From: CALSPH01 sp041690035
Lineage (GTDB): Bacteria > Bacteroidota > Bacteroidia > NS11-12g > UBA955
Reading direction: 5' to 3'
Length of the DNA: 64,000 bases
NCBI GenBank assembly: GCA_041690035.1
Contig: JBDNFC010000081.1
Location: 3,750-67,749, forward strand
Numbering within the stretch: position 1 is the stretch's first letter; each line of letters starts with the position of its first letter. A program made the position numbers and the translations under genes. Shown in pieces: positions 1 through 8,248 of the stretch. The notes beneath the pieces are model-generated. The model searched no databases. It had not been told where the DNA came from and saw only the letters and a list, made by a program, of their open reading frames with translations.

Positions 1-243
1 AATGGACTTGGGTAAATAAAATACCAATAAAAATACTTCGTAAATTAGAATAAATGAAAAGGGGGTATAAATAGCAGATATCGGGCTTTTTGTTAGCTTT
101 GAAGAAATATGAATAATATTTTGACTTACTAAAAAAATAACTAACAAATGCAATACAAAACTTGCTATGGCTATGCCTATAACTATGCGTTCAGTTTTTT
201 CTCTAAATTCTTCGGATATAAAACGGGTAAATATTTTTTTCAT
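1..243 (-). CDS. Partial membrane protein, C-terminus beyond the window
   Basis: An open frame begins with ATG at 243 and runs off the left edge without a stop, giving the first 81 residues. The N-terminus is charged (MKKIFTRFISEEFREK). It is followed by a hydrophobic segment at about residues 19-41 and another at about 60-77, so at least two membrane spans are expected. I do not recognise the family. The start lies 46 bp downstream of the stop of the carotenoid cyclase/cleavage gene on the same strand, so the two may be co-transcribed. That would place it in the light-harvesting block, but this is inference from position only. Confidence 0.6.
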   Translation of the reverse strand, partial: MKKIFTRFISEEFREKTERIVIGIAIASFVLHLLVIFLVSQNIIHISSKLTKSPISAIYTPFSFILIYEVFLLVFYLPKSI

Positions 244-289
244 GGGTAAATTGGGTTGTTGCTCAGTTTATTTTTTATAAATTTGTTAA

Positions 290-2302
290 TCAATATTTTA
301 TTTTATTATAAAAAAAATGCATACTTAATACATGAGGAAAGCTTAAGCAGGCTAAAATAATAAAGAAAAATCCAGTTAAATTGGCTCCTGCAAAAAGGAG
401 AAAGTATATTATAATTAATGCCCCGCCAACGCTAAAAGGCAAAGATTTCGACCATAAACGAGAGCTGCTTTCATTTAAACCAATTGCAAGGTGGCGCCAA
501 CCATGTATGCTGTGCTGCCAAATAAAATATATTCCAAACGAAACCAATAATGGCAACATGCTGGAAAGAAGAAGATAAATGAGTGTAAATAAAATATATT
601 TGGATTGATTGAAAACGGCAGTTAAAATGCCAGATATGATGATGAAAATTTGGAATATAAATAAGTTGTTTTTAGATATTGTTTTTAAAAAAATTACAGA
701 GTGCAAGTTTGGAATTTGTTGAAGTATGTTATTTAGTTCTTTAAAATGAAAGAATAAAATTGTTAATAAAACAATAAGACCCCAAATAAATGATTGCAAT
801 CCTTGTTTTAACCGCCATTCTTTAAAATCTGCTTGTCCAAAATGCCATGCGGAATAAGCTATAAAAATGATTAATGCAGCATCTGGTAAAAACACCCAAA
901 CTAAACCTAAAAGAGCACTTTTAAACAGGTAACTTAATATAAAATAAAGGAATTGTTTTTTGTTTATAATTATTTTGGAAGTAAGGTGGTCCAATGCACC
1001 ATGCGAAAGGCCAACAGATAAAAACCCGAAGGCTAAAAGACCCCAAGAGACGGACTCTAAATTTATGTACGATAAAAATAGGGTGACAAGTGTAAATACA
1101 AAAGGTAAAATTAAAATGGGCAAAGTTTTAATTTGTTGGTAAACGTCTTTAAATGCGGTTTTTATAAATAACCATTTAGGTAATTTATAAAAAATTGTGA
1201 TTTCTTCTATTAGGTTAGTTTTTTCTCCTAAAAAACTTAAAACTTTGGTAACGGGTACTTTTTTAAACAATGTTTCGAAAATCAGTTTTCCGTTTTCGGG
1301 GGTTTCATCTAATATTTTAAGAAGCAAACGATCATAAAAAATAAATCTTTGCTTTTTAGGACTTCTTTTAGGTACTTGGCTATTTTTAATGGCATTCATT
1401 TGCAATAATGCATCTTCTGCCATGGCATGAAAAGCATATCCTGTTGTAGATTTTAACATATTCGCCCTTGCACCTGTGTTTATCCAGTTTTCGCCATAAT
1501 TATCTACTTCTAAATTAGCGGATGACATGGGTATAGCACCTTGTTCATATTCTAAAATAGTATAAGAAAACCCCATTTTATTAATGTAATCCGCAAGAAT
1601 CAATTGTGCTTTATCATTTAATAATTTTTGATCTCCAAATCTAGTTAACTCAATTAGGGCAGTTTCTTCATCATAAGGCAGTGTGTAAACAAACTGAGTA
1701 AAATTATTTTGAGGGATGTTAAAATCCATCAATACCATAGTTGATGTATCAAACACTTTGGTCGCGGATTTTATTTTCCAACCATAAAAAGATTGGTGTA
1801 AATGACTTTGGTTCTTTTTTGGTGCTTTAAAAGAGGGTGGTCGGCTATCAAAAACTTTATGAGCATAAATTATTTCAGTTTCTAGTTTAATTTCAAAAAA
1901 GTTTGAGTGAGTTAGAGGATTTTCTTTTAAGAAAGCACTAAAAAACCTTGTGCTATATTTAAAAAGAATGCTTTTGGTTTCGTTGTATAAATCAATTCCT
2001 TTTACATGATAATAATGCAAAGGGTTAATAGGCTGTTTGGTAATGCCATTAATTTCAATATTTTCCCAACTGTAACTTATAAGGTTTTTTATTTCTAAAT
2101 TTAAAACGTCTTTTTCTGTTGCCCAAAAACAAAATGTACGATCATTGTCCGATTTGCTGTCCGGCTCTATAATGGCTATAGTTTTGTTTAACAGCAAACC
2201 ATTGTTTTGCAACCTTAAAATTAATAAGCAATTGGCTGCGCCCAAACCTATAAAAAGGTAATCGAATTTTTTTTGCGAATTATTAACGATTGTTTCTTTC
2301 AT
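290..2302 (-). CDS. Fused lycopene cyclase (CrtY) and beta-carotene 15,15'-dioxygenase (Brp/Blh)
   Basis: A 670-residue protein with two enzyme domains. Residues 12-385 resemble CrtY-type lycopene beta-cyclase: an N-terminal nucleotide-binding segment (DYLFIGLGAANCLL, 14-27), RTFCFW at 55-60, and a GARANMLKSTTGYAFHA segment near 277-293. Residues about 392-670 are a polytopic Brp/Blh domain with the family's histidines: HGALDH (434-439), WHFGQ (486-490), HSIHGWRH (597-604) and PH (656-657). CrtY makes beta-carotene from lycopene, and Blh cleaves beta-carotene to two retinals at the membrane. The gene follows the rhodopsin on the same strand, so the chromophore route and its opsin are adjacent. 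The two activities are usually separate genes. No stop or frameshift separates the domains here. I saw no crtB, crtI or crtZ in the window. Confidence 0.9.
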   Translation of the reverse strand: MKETIVNNSQKKFDYLFIGLGAANCLLILRLQNNGLLLNKTIAIIEPDSKSDNDRTFCFWATEKDVLNLEIKNLISYSWENIEINGITKQPINPLHYYHVKGIDLYNETKSILFKYSTRFFSAFLKENPLTHSNFFEIKLETEIIYAHKVFDSRPPSFKAPKKNQSHLHQSFYGWKIKSATKVFDTSTMVLMDFNIPQNNFTQFVYTLPYDEETALIELTRFGDQKLLNDKAQLILADYINKMGFSYTILEYEQGAIPMSSANLEVDNYGENWINTGARANMLKSTTGYAFHAMAEDALLQMNAIKNSQVPKRSPKKQRFIFYDRLLLKILDETPENGKLIFETLFKKVPVTKVLSFLGEKTNLIEEITIFYKLPKWLFIKTAFKDVYQQIKTLPILILPFVFTLVTLFLSYINLESVSWGLLAFGFLSVGLSHGALDHLTSKIIINKKQFLYFILSYLFKSALLGLVWVFLPDAALIIFIAYSAWHFGQADFKEWRLKQGLQSFIWGLIVLLTILFFHFKELNNILQQIPNLHSVIFLKTISKNNLFIFQIFIIISGILTAVFNQSKYILFTLIYLLLSSMLPLLVSFGIYFIWQHSIHGWRHLAIGLNESSSRLWSKSLPFSVGGALIIIYFLLFAGANLTGFFFIILACLSFPHVLSMHFFYNKIKY

Positions 2303-2322
2303 TTTTTGGCAGGGCTAAAGCA

Positions 2323-2363
2323 ATAAAAAAGGGATGACATAATAAAATTACACCATCCCTTTT
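2323..2363 (-). terminator. Rho-independent terminator after the rhodopsin
   Basis: Perfect 10-bp arms AAAAGGGATG (2327-2336) and CATCCCTTTT (2354-2363) flank a 17-nt loop and end in a T run when read on the minus strand. It sits between the rhodopsin stop and the crtY-blh start. Part of the transcripts would therefore end after the rhodopsin, making the opsin message more abundant than the retinal-synthesis message. Confidence 0.75.
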
Positions 2364-2380
2364 CATTTTTTTAATTTGAA

Positions 2381-3100
2381 TTAGTCTTCAGAAGATCTGC
2401 TTAAAGCATAAATTACTAAACCAAAACCAATTTTGTTAATAGCATCTGCGATGTTATAAACAATATCCATCGCATGGCTAGCAGCGGCTGGGTCGCTTAC
2501 TAATTGGATACCAAACAATCCACCTGGAGTACCTAAGATGTAACCCAATGGATAGATAGCCCAACCAACCAATACGAACCAAGCCAATATTTTTACAGCT
2601 TTTGCTACTTGTGTTCCTGCTGTTTGCGCCAATTTTGCAATTTCGCCAAACCAAACTAAGTACACAATATAAAAATAAGCAGCACCAGAAATCACACCCC
2701 AAAGCACACTGCCATCTCTGTCTAGCACTTCGCCCACATAACCAGTAATTAACATTACCAATGAAGCAAGGATTAATTTCCATAACAAGTTAATTTTCGC
2801 ACCTGCTTTTTTGGTAATTAAGTAAAACTCAACACACATCAAAGGCACGGTTAAAATCCAATCCACATAACGGAAAAAAGTTGGAGATTCACCAGTTTCA
2901 AGATTGTAGCCTCTCATGTAATAGTAATGCACTGCTGCAATAAAGGTAATTAGACCCGAAACCAAAACAGAGGTTCTCCATTTGGGCGAAGTATTGTTTA
3001 GTTCAAGAAAGAAGAAGAGAGAAGCGGCCATCATAGCCATTGTTCCGATGAAGAACGTAAAAGCAACATAATTGTCGCTAGCGATTTTTAGATGTTCCAT
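2381..3100 (-). CDS. Proteorhodopsin, DTE-type proton pump with an open antenna fenestration
   Basis: A 239-residue seven-helix microbial rhodopsin. Helix C reads RYVDWILTVPLMCVEFYL: Arg77, Asp80 (proton acceptor), Thr84 and Glu91 (proton donor) give the DTE signature of outward proton pumps. Met88 occupies the spectral-tuning site (position 105 of SAR86 proteorhodopsin); Leu or Met there normally gives green absorption. His58 matches the His that pairs with the acceptor (His75). Lys223 in DAINK is the retinal Schiff-base lysine, with Asp219 as second counter-ion. In helix E, an ungapped alignment to bacteriorhodopsin through the shared Y-I-x-Y-x-x-x-F-G pattern places Gly135 at Trp138. That position is Gly156 in xanthorhodopsin, where the carotenoid antenna docks. 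The gene has its own terminator and is followed by the CrtY-Blh fusion. Confidence 0.97.
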   Translation of the reverse strand: MEHLKIASDNYVAFTFFIGTMAMMAASLFFFLELNNTSPKWRTSVLVSGLITFIAAVHYYYMRGYNLETGESPTFFRYVDWILTVPLMCVEFYLITKKAGAKINLLWKLILASLVMLITGYVGEVLDRDGSVLWGVISGAAYFYIVYLVWFGEIAKLAQTAGTQVAKAVKILAWFVLVGWAIYPLGYILGTPGGLFGIQLVSDPAAASHAMDIVYNIADAINKIGFGLVIYALSRSSED

Positions 3101-3397
3101 TGTTTTTTATTATTAAAGATTAAGCAATTAAACAATTACTTTTTAAAAAAGTTTTTATTAAATATATGAACTAGTAAAATAAATTTGACTAAAATACTTA
3201 AATATTTGACTATCAAAATAATAATTTAAAAAAAAATGTGATTTATTACCTCTTTTCGTAAGAAAACAATTTTTCAAATTAATATTTTATTTTTTTATAG
3301 CTGTACTCAAAAAAATTAATACTTATATCAATTAAATTAACATACTGATAGCAGCTAACTTTAAACATTCTATTAACTGCAACACTTTTACTCATGG

Positions 3398-3421
3398 GTT
3401 TGTTAGTCAAGGCTAACAAAC
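3398..3421. repeat. Perfect 9-bp inverted repeat, operator or hairpin
   Basis: GTTTGTTAG (3398-3406) and CTAACAAAC (3413-3421) are exact reverse complements around a 6-nt spacer TCAAGG. There is no T run after it, so it does not look like a terminator. Its place between two divergent operons fits a dimeric regulator site. Confidence 0.5.
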
Positions 3422-3640
3422 AATCTGAATTCTACTTAAACGTTATTCCTATAAGTCTGGAAAAGTTTCCATTAACAAAAAAGAAAAATACTGTCAACTA
3501 GATAATTATAGCATGGGGGGGGGGAAAACTATTATTATCCCAAATTATCATAATAAATTTGGTGAAACAGTTCCAAACACTTCTCGACAATAAAAAGAAC
3601 TATTTTTTTAAATACATCTTTTATTTCACAAGTACTTCGT

Positions 3641-3648
3641 TACATTTG
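3641..3648 (+). promoter_or_regulatory. Bacteroidota -7 element TACATTTG for the aminotransferase operon
   Basis: An exact match to TAnnTTTG, 27 nt before the ATG at 3676. It lies inside a longer open frame beginning at 3559, which argues that translation starts at 3676. Confidence 0.6.
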
Positions 3649-3675
3649 CATTTTATATACTTAAATAAAGATTTA

Positions 3676-4878
3676 ATGTCATTTATCCCTAAATTAGCAA
3701 AGCGAATTTCGCTCTTTGAAGAATCGCAGACGATTGCAATGGCAAAAGCTGGCAGAGCTTTAAAAGCAAGCGGAAAACCCATTATAAATCTCAGTTTTGG
3801 AGAACCAGATTTTGATACCCCCAAATTTATTAAAAATGCAGCTATAGCAGCTATAAAAGCTGGCAAGACAAAGTATACCCCCGTTGCTGGCTTGCCAGAA
3901 TTGAGAGATGCAATATCTGCAAAATTTTTAAGAGAAAACAAACTGCACTATAACAGAGACCAAATTGTGGTATCTACAGGTGCAAAAAACAGTATTATGA
4001 ATGTATTAATGGCATTATTAGATACTGATGACGAAGTAATTATACCAACACCTTATTGGGTGAGCTATAGTGATATGGTAAAACTGCTTGATGGAAAAAT
4101 TAAATATATTGAGGCGCCTCAATCTCAAGATTTTAAAATTACTGCAAAACAATTAGAAGAAGCAATCACAAAAAAAACTAAAGTATTTATTTTTTCTTCT
4201 CCAAGCAATCCTACAGGCAGTATATACAGCCAATCAGAATTAGAGAGTTTGGCAGAAGTTTTTAGAAAAAATCCACATGTTTATATAATCAGTGATGAAA
4301 TTTATGAGCATATCAATTATACCGGCACACACCACAGTATAGCCAGTATAGCTTCAATTTATGACCGGGTAATTACAATAAATGGATTGTCAAAAGGTTT
4401 TGCTATGACAGGCTGGCGGATTGGATATATTGGAGCGCATAAAGATATTGCATTTGCTTGCGAAAAACTTCAAGGGCAATTTACTAGCGGCACTAATTCT
4501 ATTGCACAAGAAGCAGCTATTACAGCGCTAAATGGCAATTTAGAACCTACATATTACATGAGAGATAAATTTCTGGTAAGAAGAAATTTATTAATTAACC
4601 AATTATCAAAAGTAAAAGGTATAAAAATAAATGTTCCACCGGGTGCATTTTATGTTTTTCCAGATATTTCTTACTTCTTCGGAAAAAAACATTTGTCGTA
4701 TCAAATCAATAATGCAGCAGACTTGGCAATGTATTTGCTTAATTTTGCAAACGTAACCACAGTAGATGGACAAGCTTTTGGAGCACCAAATTATTTAAGA
4801 ATAAGTTATGCAGCTTCCTTAACAGACCTTAAAACAGCATGTAAAAATATCAAAAATGCATTAAACCAACTTCAATAA
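3676..4878 (+). CDS. Class I/II PLP-dependent aminotransferase, aspartate aminotransferase-like
   Basis: A 400-residue fold-type I aminotransferase, probably aspartate aminotransferase by similarity. Visible family features are the N-terminal NLSFGEPDFDTP, the substrate-side KYTPVAGLPELRDAI, SSPSNPTGS (the conserved Asn), ISDEIYEH (Asp contacting the PLP pyridine), the Schiff-base lysine in NGLSKGFAMTGWRIGY, and a C-terminal LRISYAAS with the carboxylate-binding Arg. The frame is open from 3559, but the extra 39 residues are low-complexity and contain the -7 element, so the ATG at 3676 is chosen. It heads an operon: the next gene starts 5 bp downstream. Confidence 0.9.
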   Translation: MSFIPKLAKRISLFEESQTIAMAKAGRALKASGKPIINLSFGEPDFDTPKFIKNAAIAAIKAGKTKYTPVAGLPELRDAISAKFLRENKLHYNRDQIVVSTGAKNSIMNVLMALLDTDDEVIIPTPYWVSYSDMVKLLDGKIKYIEAPQSQDFKITAKQLEEAITKKTKVFIFSSPSNPTGSIYSQSELESLAEVFRKNPHVYIISDEIYEHINYTGTHHSIASIASIYDRVITINGLSKGFAMTGWRIGYIGAHKDIAFACEKLQGQFTSGTNSIAQEAAITALNGNLEPTYYMRDKFLVRRNLLINQLSKVKGIKINVPPGAFYVFPDISYFFGKKHLSYQINNAADLAMYLLNFANVTTVDGQAFGAPNYLRISYAASLTDLKTACKNIKNALNQLQ

Positions 4879-4883
4879 ATTAA

Positions 4884-5873
4884 ATGAAAGCAACAGAATT
4901 AATCGAAAAATTTAAAAATCTAAAAATAGCAGTAATAGGCGATGTAATGCTTGATACCTATATTAATGGAAAAGTAAATAGGCTATCTCCAGAAGCCCCA
5001 GTGCCTATTATAGATGTAATAAATAAAGAAAACAGACTTGGCGGTGCAGGAAATGTAGCACTAAATTTAAAGGCATTAGGAGCCACACCCCTATTGGTTT
5101 CTGTGATAGGAAATGATATAGAAGGTCAAATTGTTGAAAATTTACTAACAGAACTAGGTATCGAAACCATGGGAATTTTAACAAGTGAAGATCGGATAAC
5201 AACGGTAAAAACAAGAATTATTGGCAATAAGTTGCAAATAGCTAGAATAGACCAAGAAATAAAAAGTTTACTGACTGCCAAAGATAATGAAAGATTAATC
5301 GGCACTTTGAGCAATATTATTGCAAATTGTGATGCCATTATCTTTGAAGATTATGATAAGGGAGTATTGTGTATTGATAATATTAAAGCTATTATTGAAA
5401 TGGCAAAAAAAAATAAAAAAATAATAGCCGTTGACCCTAAATTTAATAATTTTAATTTTTACAAAAATGTAGATCTTTTTAAACCAAATTTAAAGGAATT
5501 AACTACCGGACTTAAAAAAGAATTGCCAGATGATTTTAGCATCGAAAATATCAAAGAACTCAACACTCAATTATCCAAAAATTTAGCACCAAAAATAAGT
5601 ATGATAACCATGAGTGAGAGAGGTGTTTTTACTAATTGGGGAGAAGAAAACCATATTGCAAATGCACATCAAAGAAATATTGCAGATGTGAGCGGTGCGG
5701 GAGACTCTGTGATAAGTGTTGCGACATGCGCCCTTGCGAGCGGCTGTGATTTAAAAACTATTGCAGAATTAAGCAATATTGCAGGAGGATTGGTTTGCGA
5801 ACAACCCGGGGTGGTTTCTATCATATTATCGGATTTAATAAAAGAGGCTGTGAAACATAAAATATTAGAATAA
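4884..5873 (+). CDS. hldA: D-glycero-beta-D-manno-heptose-7-phosphate kinase (PfkB family)
   Basis: A 329-residue ribokinase/PfkB-family sugar kinase that best matches the kinase half of HldE/RfaE, which makes heptose-1,7-bisphosphate for lipopolysaccharide core ADP-heptose. It shows IGDVMLDTYINGKVNRLSPEAPVPI near the N-terminus, LGGAGNVALNL (substrate-site Gly pair) and the C-terminal ATP/anion-hole motif DVSGAGDS with the catalytic Asp. No nucleotidyltransferase domain is attached, so this is the stand-alone kinase form. It lies 5 bp after the aminotransferase and 2 bp before engB. Confidence 0.85.
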   Translation: MKATELIEKFKNLKIAVIGDVMLDTYINGKVNRLSPEAPVPIIDVINKENRLGGAGNVALNLKALGATPLLVSVIGNDIEGQIVENLLTELGIETMGILTSEDRITTVKTRIIGNKLQIARIDQEIKSLLTAKDNERLIGTLSNIIANCDAIIFEDYDKGVLCIDNIKAIIEMAKKNKKIIAVDPKFNNFNFYKNVDLFKPNLKELTTGLKKELPDDFSIENIKELNTQLSKNLAPKISMITMSERGVFTNWGEENHIANAHQRNIADVSGAGDSVISVATCALASGCDLKTIAELSNIAGGLVCEQPGVVSIILSDLIKEAVKHKILE

Positions 5874-5875
5874 TC

Positions 5876-6466
5876 ATGCAGATCAAGTTTCCTAAATTTA
5901 TAGGTTCTTACACGGATGTAAAAACTTGTCCATCGATTTTATTAAAAGAATTTGCTTTTATTGGAAGAAGTAATGTAGGTAAATCTAGCCTCTTAAATAT
6001 GATTGTGGGCAATAGCAAATTAGCCAAAACAAGTGCTACTCCAGGAAAAACTCAATTAATTAATCTTTTTGACATTGATAATAAATTTATTATTGCAGAT
6101 TTGCCTGGCTACGGATATGCAAAATTGAGCAAATCTAAGCGGGCAAGTTTTGCATTAATGATTAAAAACTATTTGTTAAAAAGAGAAAATTTATACACGG
6201 CTTTCTTATTATTTGATAGCAGAATACCTGCGCAAACAATAGATTTGGAAATGGCAGATTGGATGGGAGAGAATCAGATACCTTTTAATATTATTTATAC
6301 TAAAACAGATAAATTATCAGAAAATCAACTTCAAGCACAATTAGATCAAATGCATGAAAAACTTTTTGAAACTTGGGTAGAGTTGCCCAATATTATTATT
6401 AGCTCAAGTAAAAATGAACTTGGAAAAGACACAATTTTGTCCTACATCAAAAACCATCTAAAATAA
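5876..6466 (+). CDS. engB: Ribosome biogenesis GTPase YsxC/EngB
   Basis: A 196-residue TRAFAC GTPase of the EngB/YihA/YsxC family, needed for 50S subunit assembly. G motifs in order: G1 GRSNVGKS, G2/switch I with TPGKTQ, G3 DLPGYGYAK, G4 TKTD and a G5-like SSSK. Length is typical of the family. It starts 2 bp after the heptose kinase stop and ends 2 bp before the polyphosphate kinase, so it is translated from the shared operon message. Confidence 0.95.
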   Translation: MQIKFPKFIGSYTDVKTCPSILLKEFAFIGRSNVGKSSLLNMIVGNSKLAKTSATPGKTQLINLFDIDNKFIIADLPGYGYAKLSKSKRASFALMIKNYLLKRENLYTAFLLFDSRIPAQTIDLEMADWMGENQIPFNIIYTKTDKLSENQLQAQLDQMHEKLFETWVELPNIIISSSKNELGKDTILSYIKNHLK

Positions 6467-6468
6467 TT

Positions 6469-7356
6469 ATGACAAATTTTTTAAACGACCCAAAGATTTG
6501 CATCAGTAATTCATCCAACTTTATTTTAGAAAACCATCCTACCAACTACCGAGCAGGAATGGCTGATGAGAAAGATGCTGAAGATAAATTAGAAAAAAAT
6601 GTTAAAAGAATAAGTAAATATCAAGAGCAATTATATGCTCAAGGCAAACAAAGCTTACTTATTATATTTCAGGCAATGGATGCCGCAGGCAAAGACAGCA
6701 CAATAGAAAACGTGATGAAAGGCATCAATCCGCAAGGGTGTCATATTACTAGTTTTAAACAGCCAAGCAAAGAAGAATTGGCTCATGATTTTTTATGGAG
6801 GTGCAATAAAGCAATTCCCGAAAAAGGAAGAATCGGTATTTTTAATAGGTCTTATTATGAAGAAGTATTGGTATGCAAAGTGCATGAAAACCACATTCTT
6901 GGGCAACAAATTGAAGGCATTAATAGTGTTGAAGATATTAATGAAACTTTTTGGCAAGGGAGATATGACAGTATCAATAATTTTGAAAAACATTTAAATA
7001 AGAATGGCTGTAGGGTGGTTAAATTTTTTTTAAATGTAAGCAAAGAAGAACAGAAAATCCGTTTCTTAGACCGCATTAACAATGCGGAAAAAAATTGGAA
7101 ATTTAGCTACGGAGATATCGAAGAAAGAAAGCTTTGGGACAAATACATGGCGGCCTATAGCGCAATGATAACAAATACAACTAATGAAATTAATCCATGG
7201 TACATCATCCCAGCAGATAATAAATGGTTTATGCAATATTGTGTATCAGAAATTCTAAAAGATACCTTGAAATCTTTAAATCCCACTTTCCCGATTTTGG
7301 CTGATAATCAAATGAGTTTGCTTTCAAAAGCAATTATTGATTTGCAGAACGAATAA
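6469..7356 (+). CDS. ppk2: Polyphosphate kinase 2 family, polyphosphate:nucleotide phosphotransferase
   Basis: A 295-residue single-domain PPK2 protein. These enzymes move phosphate between polyphosphate and nucleoside mono- or diphosphates. Walker A is FQAMDAAGKDST (near residue 66), Walker B lies in IGIFNRSYYEEVLV, and lid-region basic residues follow (FLDRINNAEKNWKFS). The N-terminal helix with KYQEQLYAQGKQSLLIIFQ is typical of the polyphosphate:AMP/ADP subgroup. Whether it prefers AMP or ADP cannot be read from the sequence. It lies inside the operon, 2 bp after engB and 19 bp before the next gene. Confidence 0.9.
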   Translation: MTNFLNDPKICISNSSNFILENHPTNYRAGMADEKDAEDKLEKNVKRISKYQEQLYAQGKQSLLIIFQAMDAAGKDSTIENVMKGINPQGCHITSFKQPSKEELAHDFLWRCNKAIPEKGRIGIFNRSYYEEVLVCKVHENHILGQQIEGINSVEDINETFWQGRYDSINNFEKHLNKNGCRVVKFFLNVSKEEQKIRFLDRINNAEKNWKFSYGDIEERKLWDKYMAAYSAMITNTTNEINPWYIIPADNKWFMQYCVSEILKDTLKSLNPTFPILADNQMSLLSKAIIDLQNE

Positions 7357-7375
7357 TTTTAATTATTTTTGAAAA

Positions 7376-8248
7376 ATGTTTATTGAATATATATCAAAAG
7401 TAAAGGGGAGTGTTTCAGAAGCAATTGGGGAATTGCAACGTGCAAGTTTTAAAAATCAATCACTTTTGGCTATTTTATTTGCTTTAATTAGATTTGGCTT
7501 GATTTTTTTGCTGATGCTAACAGGATTTAAGCAACTATCAAATATTAAAAACAATCCAGATTTTTTAGCCAATCCACAATCCATATTTGAGTATTTACCT
7601 ACAAATTCATTTGGCATTATAATAATTTCTATGATTGTTTTCCTTTTTATCACTTCTTTATATATTGCAATTGGGCTTAATATTAATGATAATATTGTAA
7701 AAAATAATAACTATACTGTACTTGATAGTTTAAAAGAGAGGTTAATGCCAAAAACGATTAATATTTTCTTGTCATTTTTTATTTTTGCTTTTGGCTATAT
7801 ACTTATTTTGATAATTTTAACATCGCTTGCAGCAGCAATTTCAAAAATCTCCCCAGTTTTAGGTATTTTATTGGCTATTCTATCATTTATTGCATTATTT
7901 ATTGGCTTTTTTAGACTTTGCGCTGTGCCCGCTTATATTGTGCATGGAAATTATAATGTGATAGATGCCATAAAGCTATCAATCAAAAGAATAACCTGGC
8001 TTAGAGCGATAATTATATTGGTGCTCAATATTGTATTTACAATTTTATTGGCAATTTTATATTTTATAATTTTTTATGCTACAGGCACTATGCTTAATGG
8101 CACTATCTCTATGATATTATTTTTTTCTATTGGTGTGTTGGTGGCTACAATTATTATGAGCTGCATGAGCACTATCTACTTTAGGTATGAAACTGATGAT
8201 TTTGAAGATAGCATAGAAAAACACCTCTTAGCAGATTACGACAATTAA
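7376..8248 (+). CDS. Polytopic membrane protein of unknown function
   Basis: A 290-residue protein with about six hydrophobic segments (roughly residues 29-48, 78-100, 122-150, 153-180, 205-233 and 237-262) and a charged C-terminal tail (YETDDFEDSIEKHLLADYDN). I do not recognise a named family. The arrangement resembles the loosely conserved glycerophosphodiester-phosphodiesterase-like or DUF-type integral membrane proteins common in bacteria, but I see no catalytic motif. It is the fifth gene of the operon, and its stop overlaps the 5' end proposed for aroQ. Confidence 0.7.
   Translation: MFIEYISKVKGSVSEAIGELQRASFKNQSLLAILFALIRFGLIFLLMLTGFKQLSNIKNNPDFLANPQSIFEYLPTNSFGIIIISMIVFLFITSLYIAIGLNINDNIVKNNNYTVLDSLKERLMPKTINIFLSFFIFAFGYILILIILTSLAAAISKISPVLGILLAILSFIALFIGFFRLCAVPAYIVHGNYNVIDAIKLSIKRITWLRAIIILVLNIVFTILLAILYFIIFYATGTMLNGTISMILFFSIGVLVATIIMSCMSTIYFRYETDDFEDSIEKHLLADYDN

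Larger units (their letters stand above)
3101..3675. other. Regulatory region between the divergent rhodopsin and aminotransferase operons
   Basis: 575 bp without a credible gene. An open frame entering from 3559 is ignored because a -7 promoter element lies inside it. Features seen: a 9-bp perfect inverted repeat (3398-3421), a short palindrome TGGAAAAGTTTCCA (3458-3471), a run of ten G (3515-3524) and the -7 element at 3641-3648. I found no perfect minus-strand TAnnTTTG for the rhodopsin. The nearest are one-mismatch sites near 3214-3221 and 3275-3282. Confidence 0.6.

Noticed and set aside
381..1142. Plus-strand frames opposite crtY-blh (381-578 and 960-1142)
   Set aside because: They are antisense shadows of a clear minus-strand enzyme with full motif conservation.
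2478..2783. 101-residue minus-strand frame inside the rhodopsin gene
   Set aside because: It is an alternate reading frame of the rhodopsin with no family features.
3559..3675. N-terminal extension of the aminotransferase
   Set aside because: A TAnnTTTG promoter element lies within it, and the encoded 39 residues are low-complexity and not family-like.
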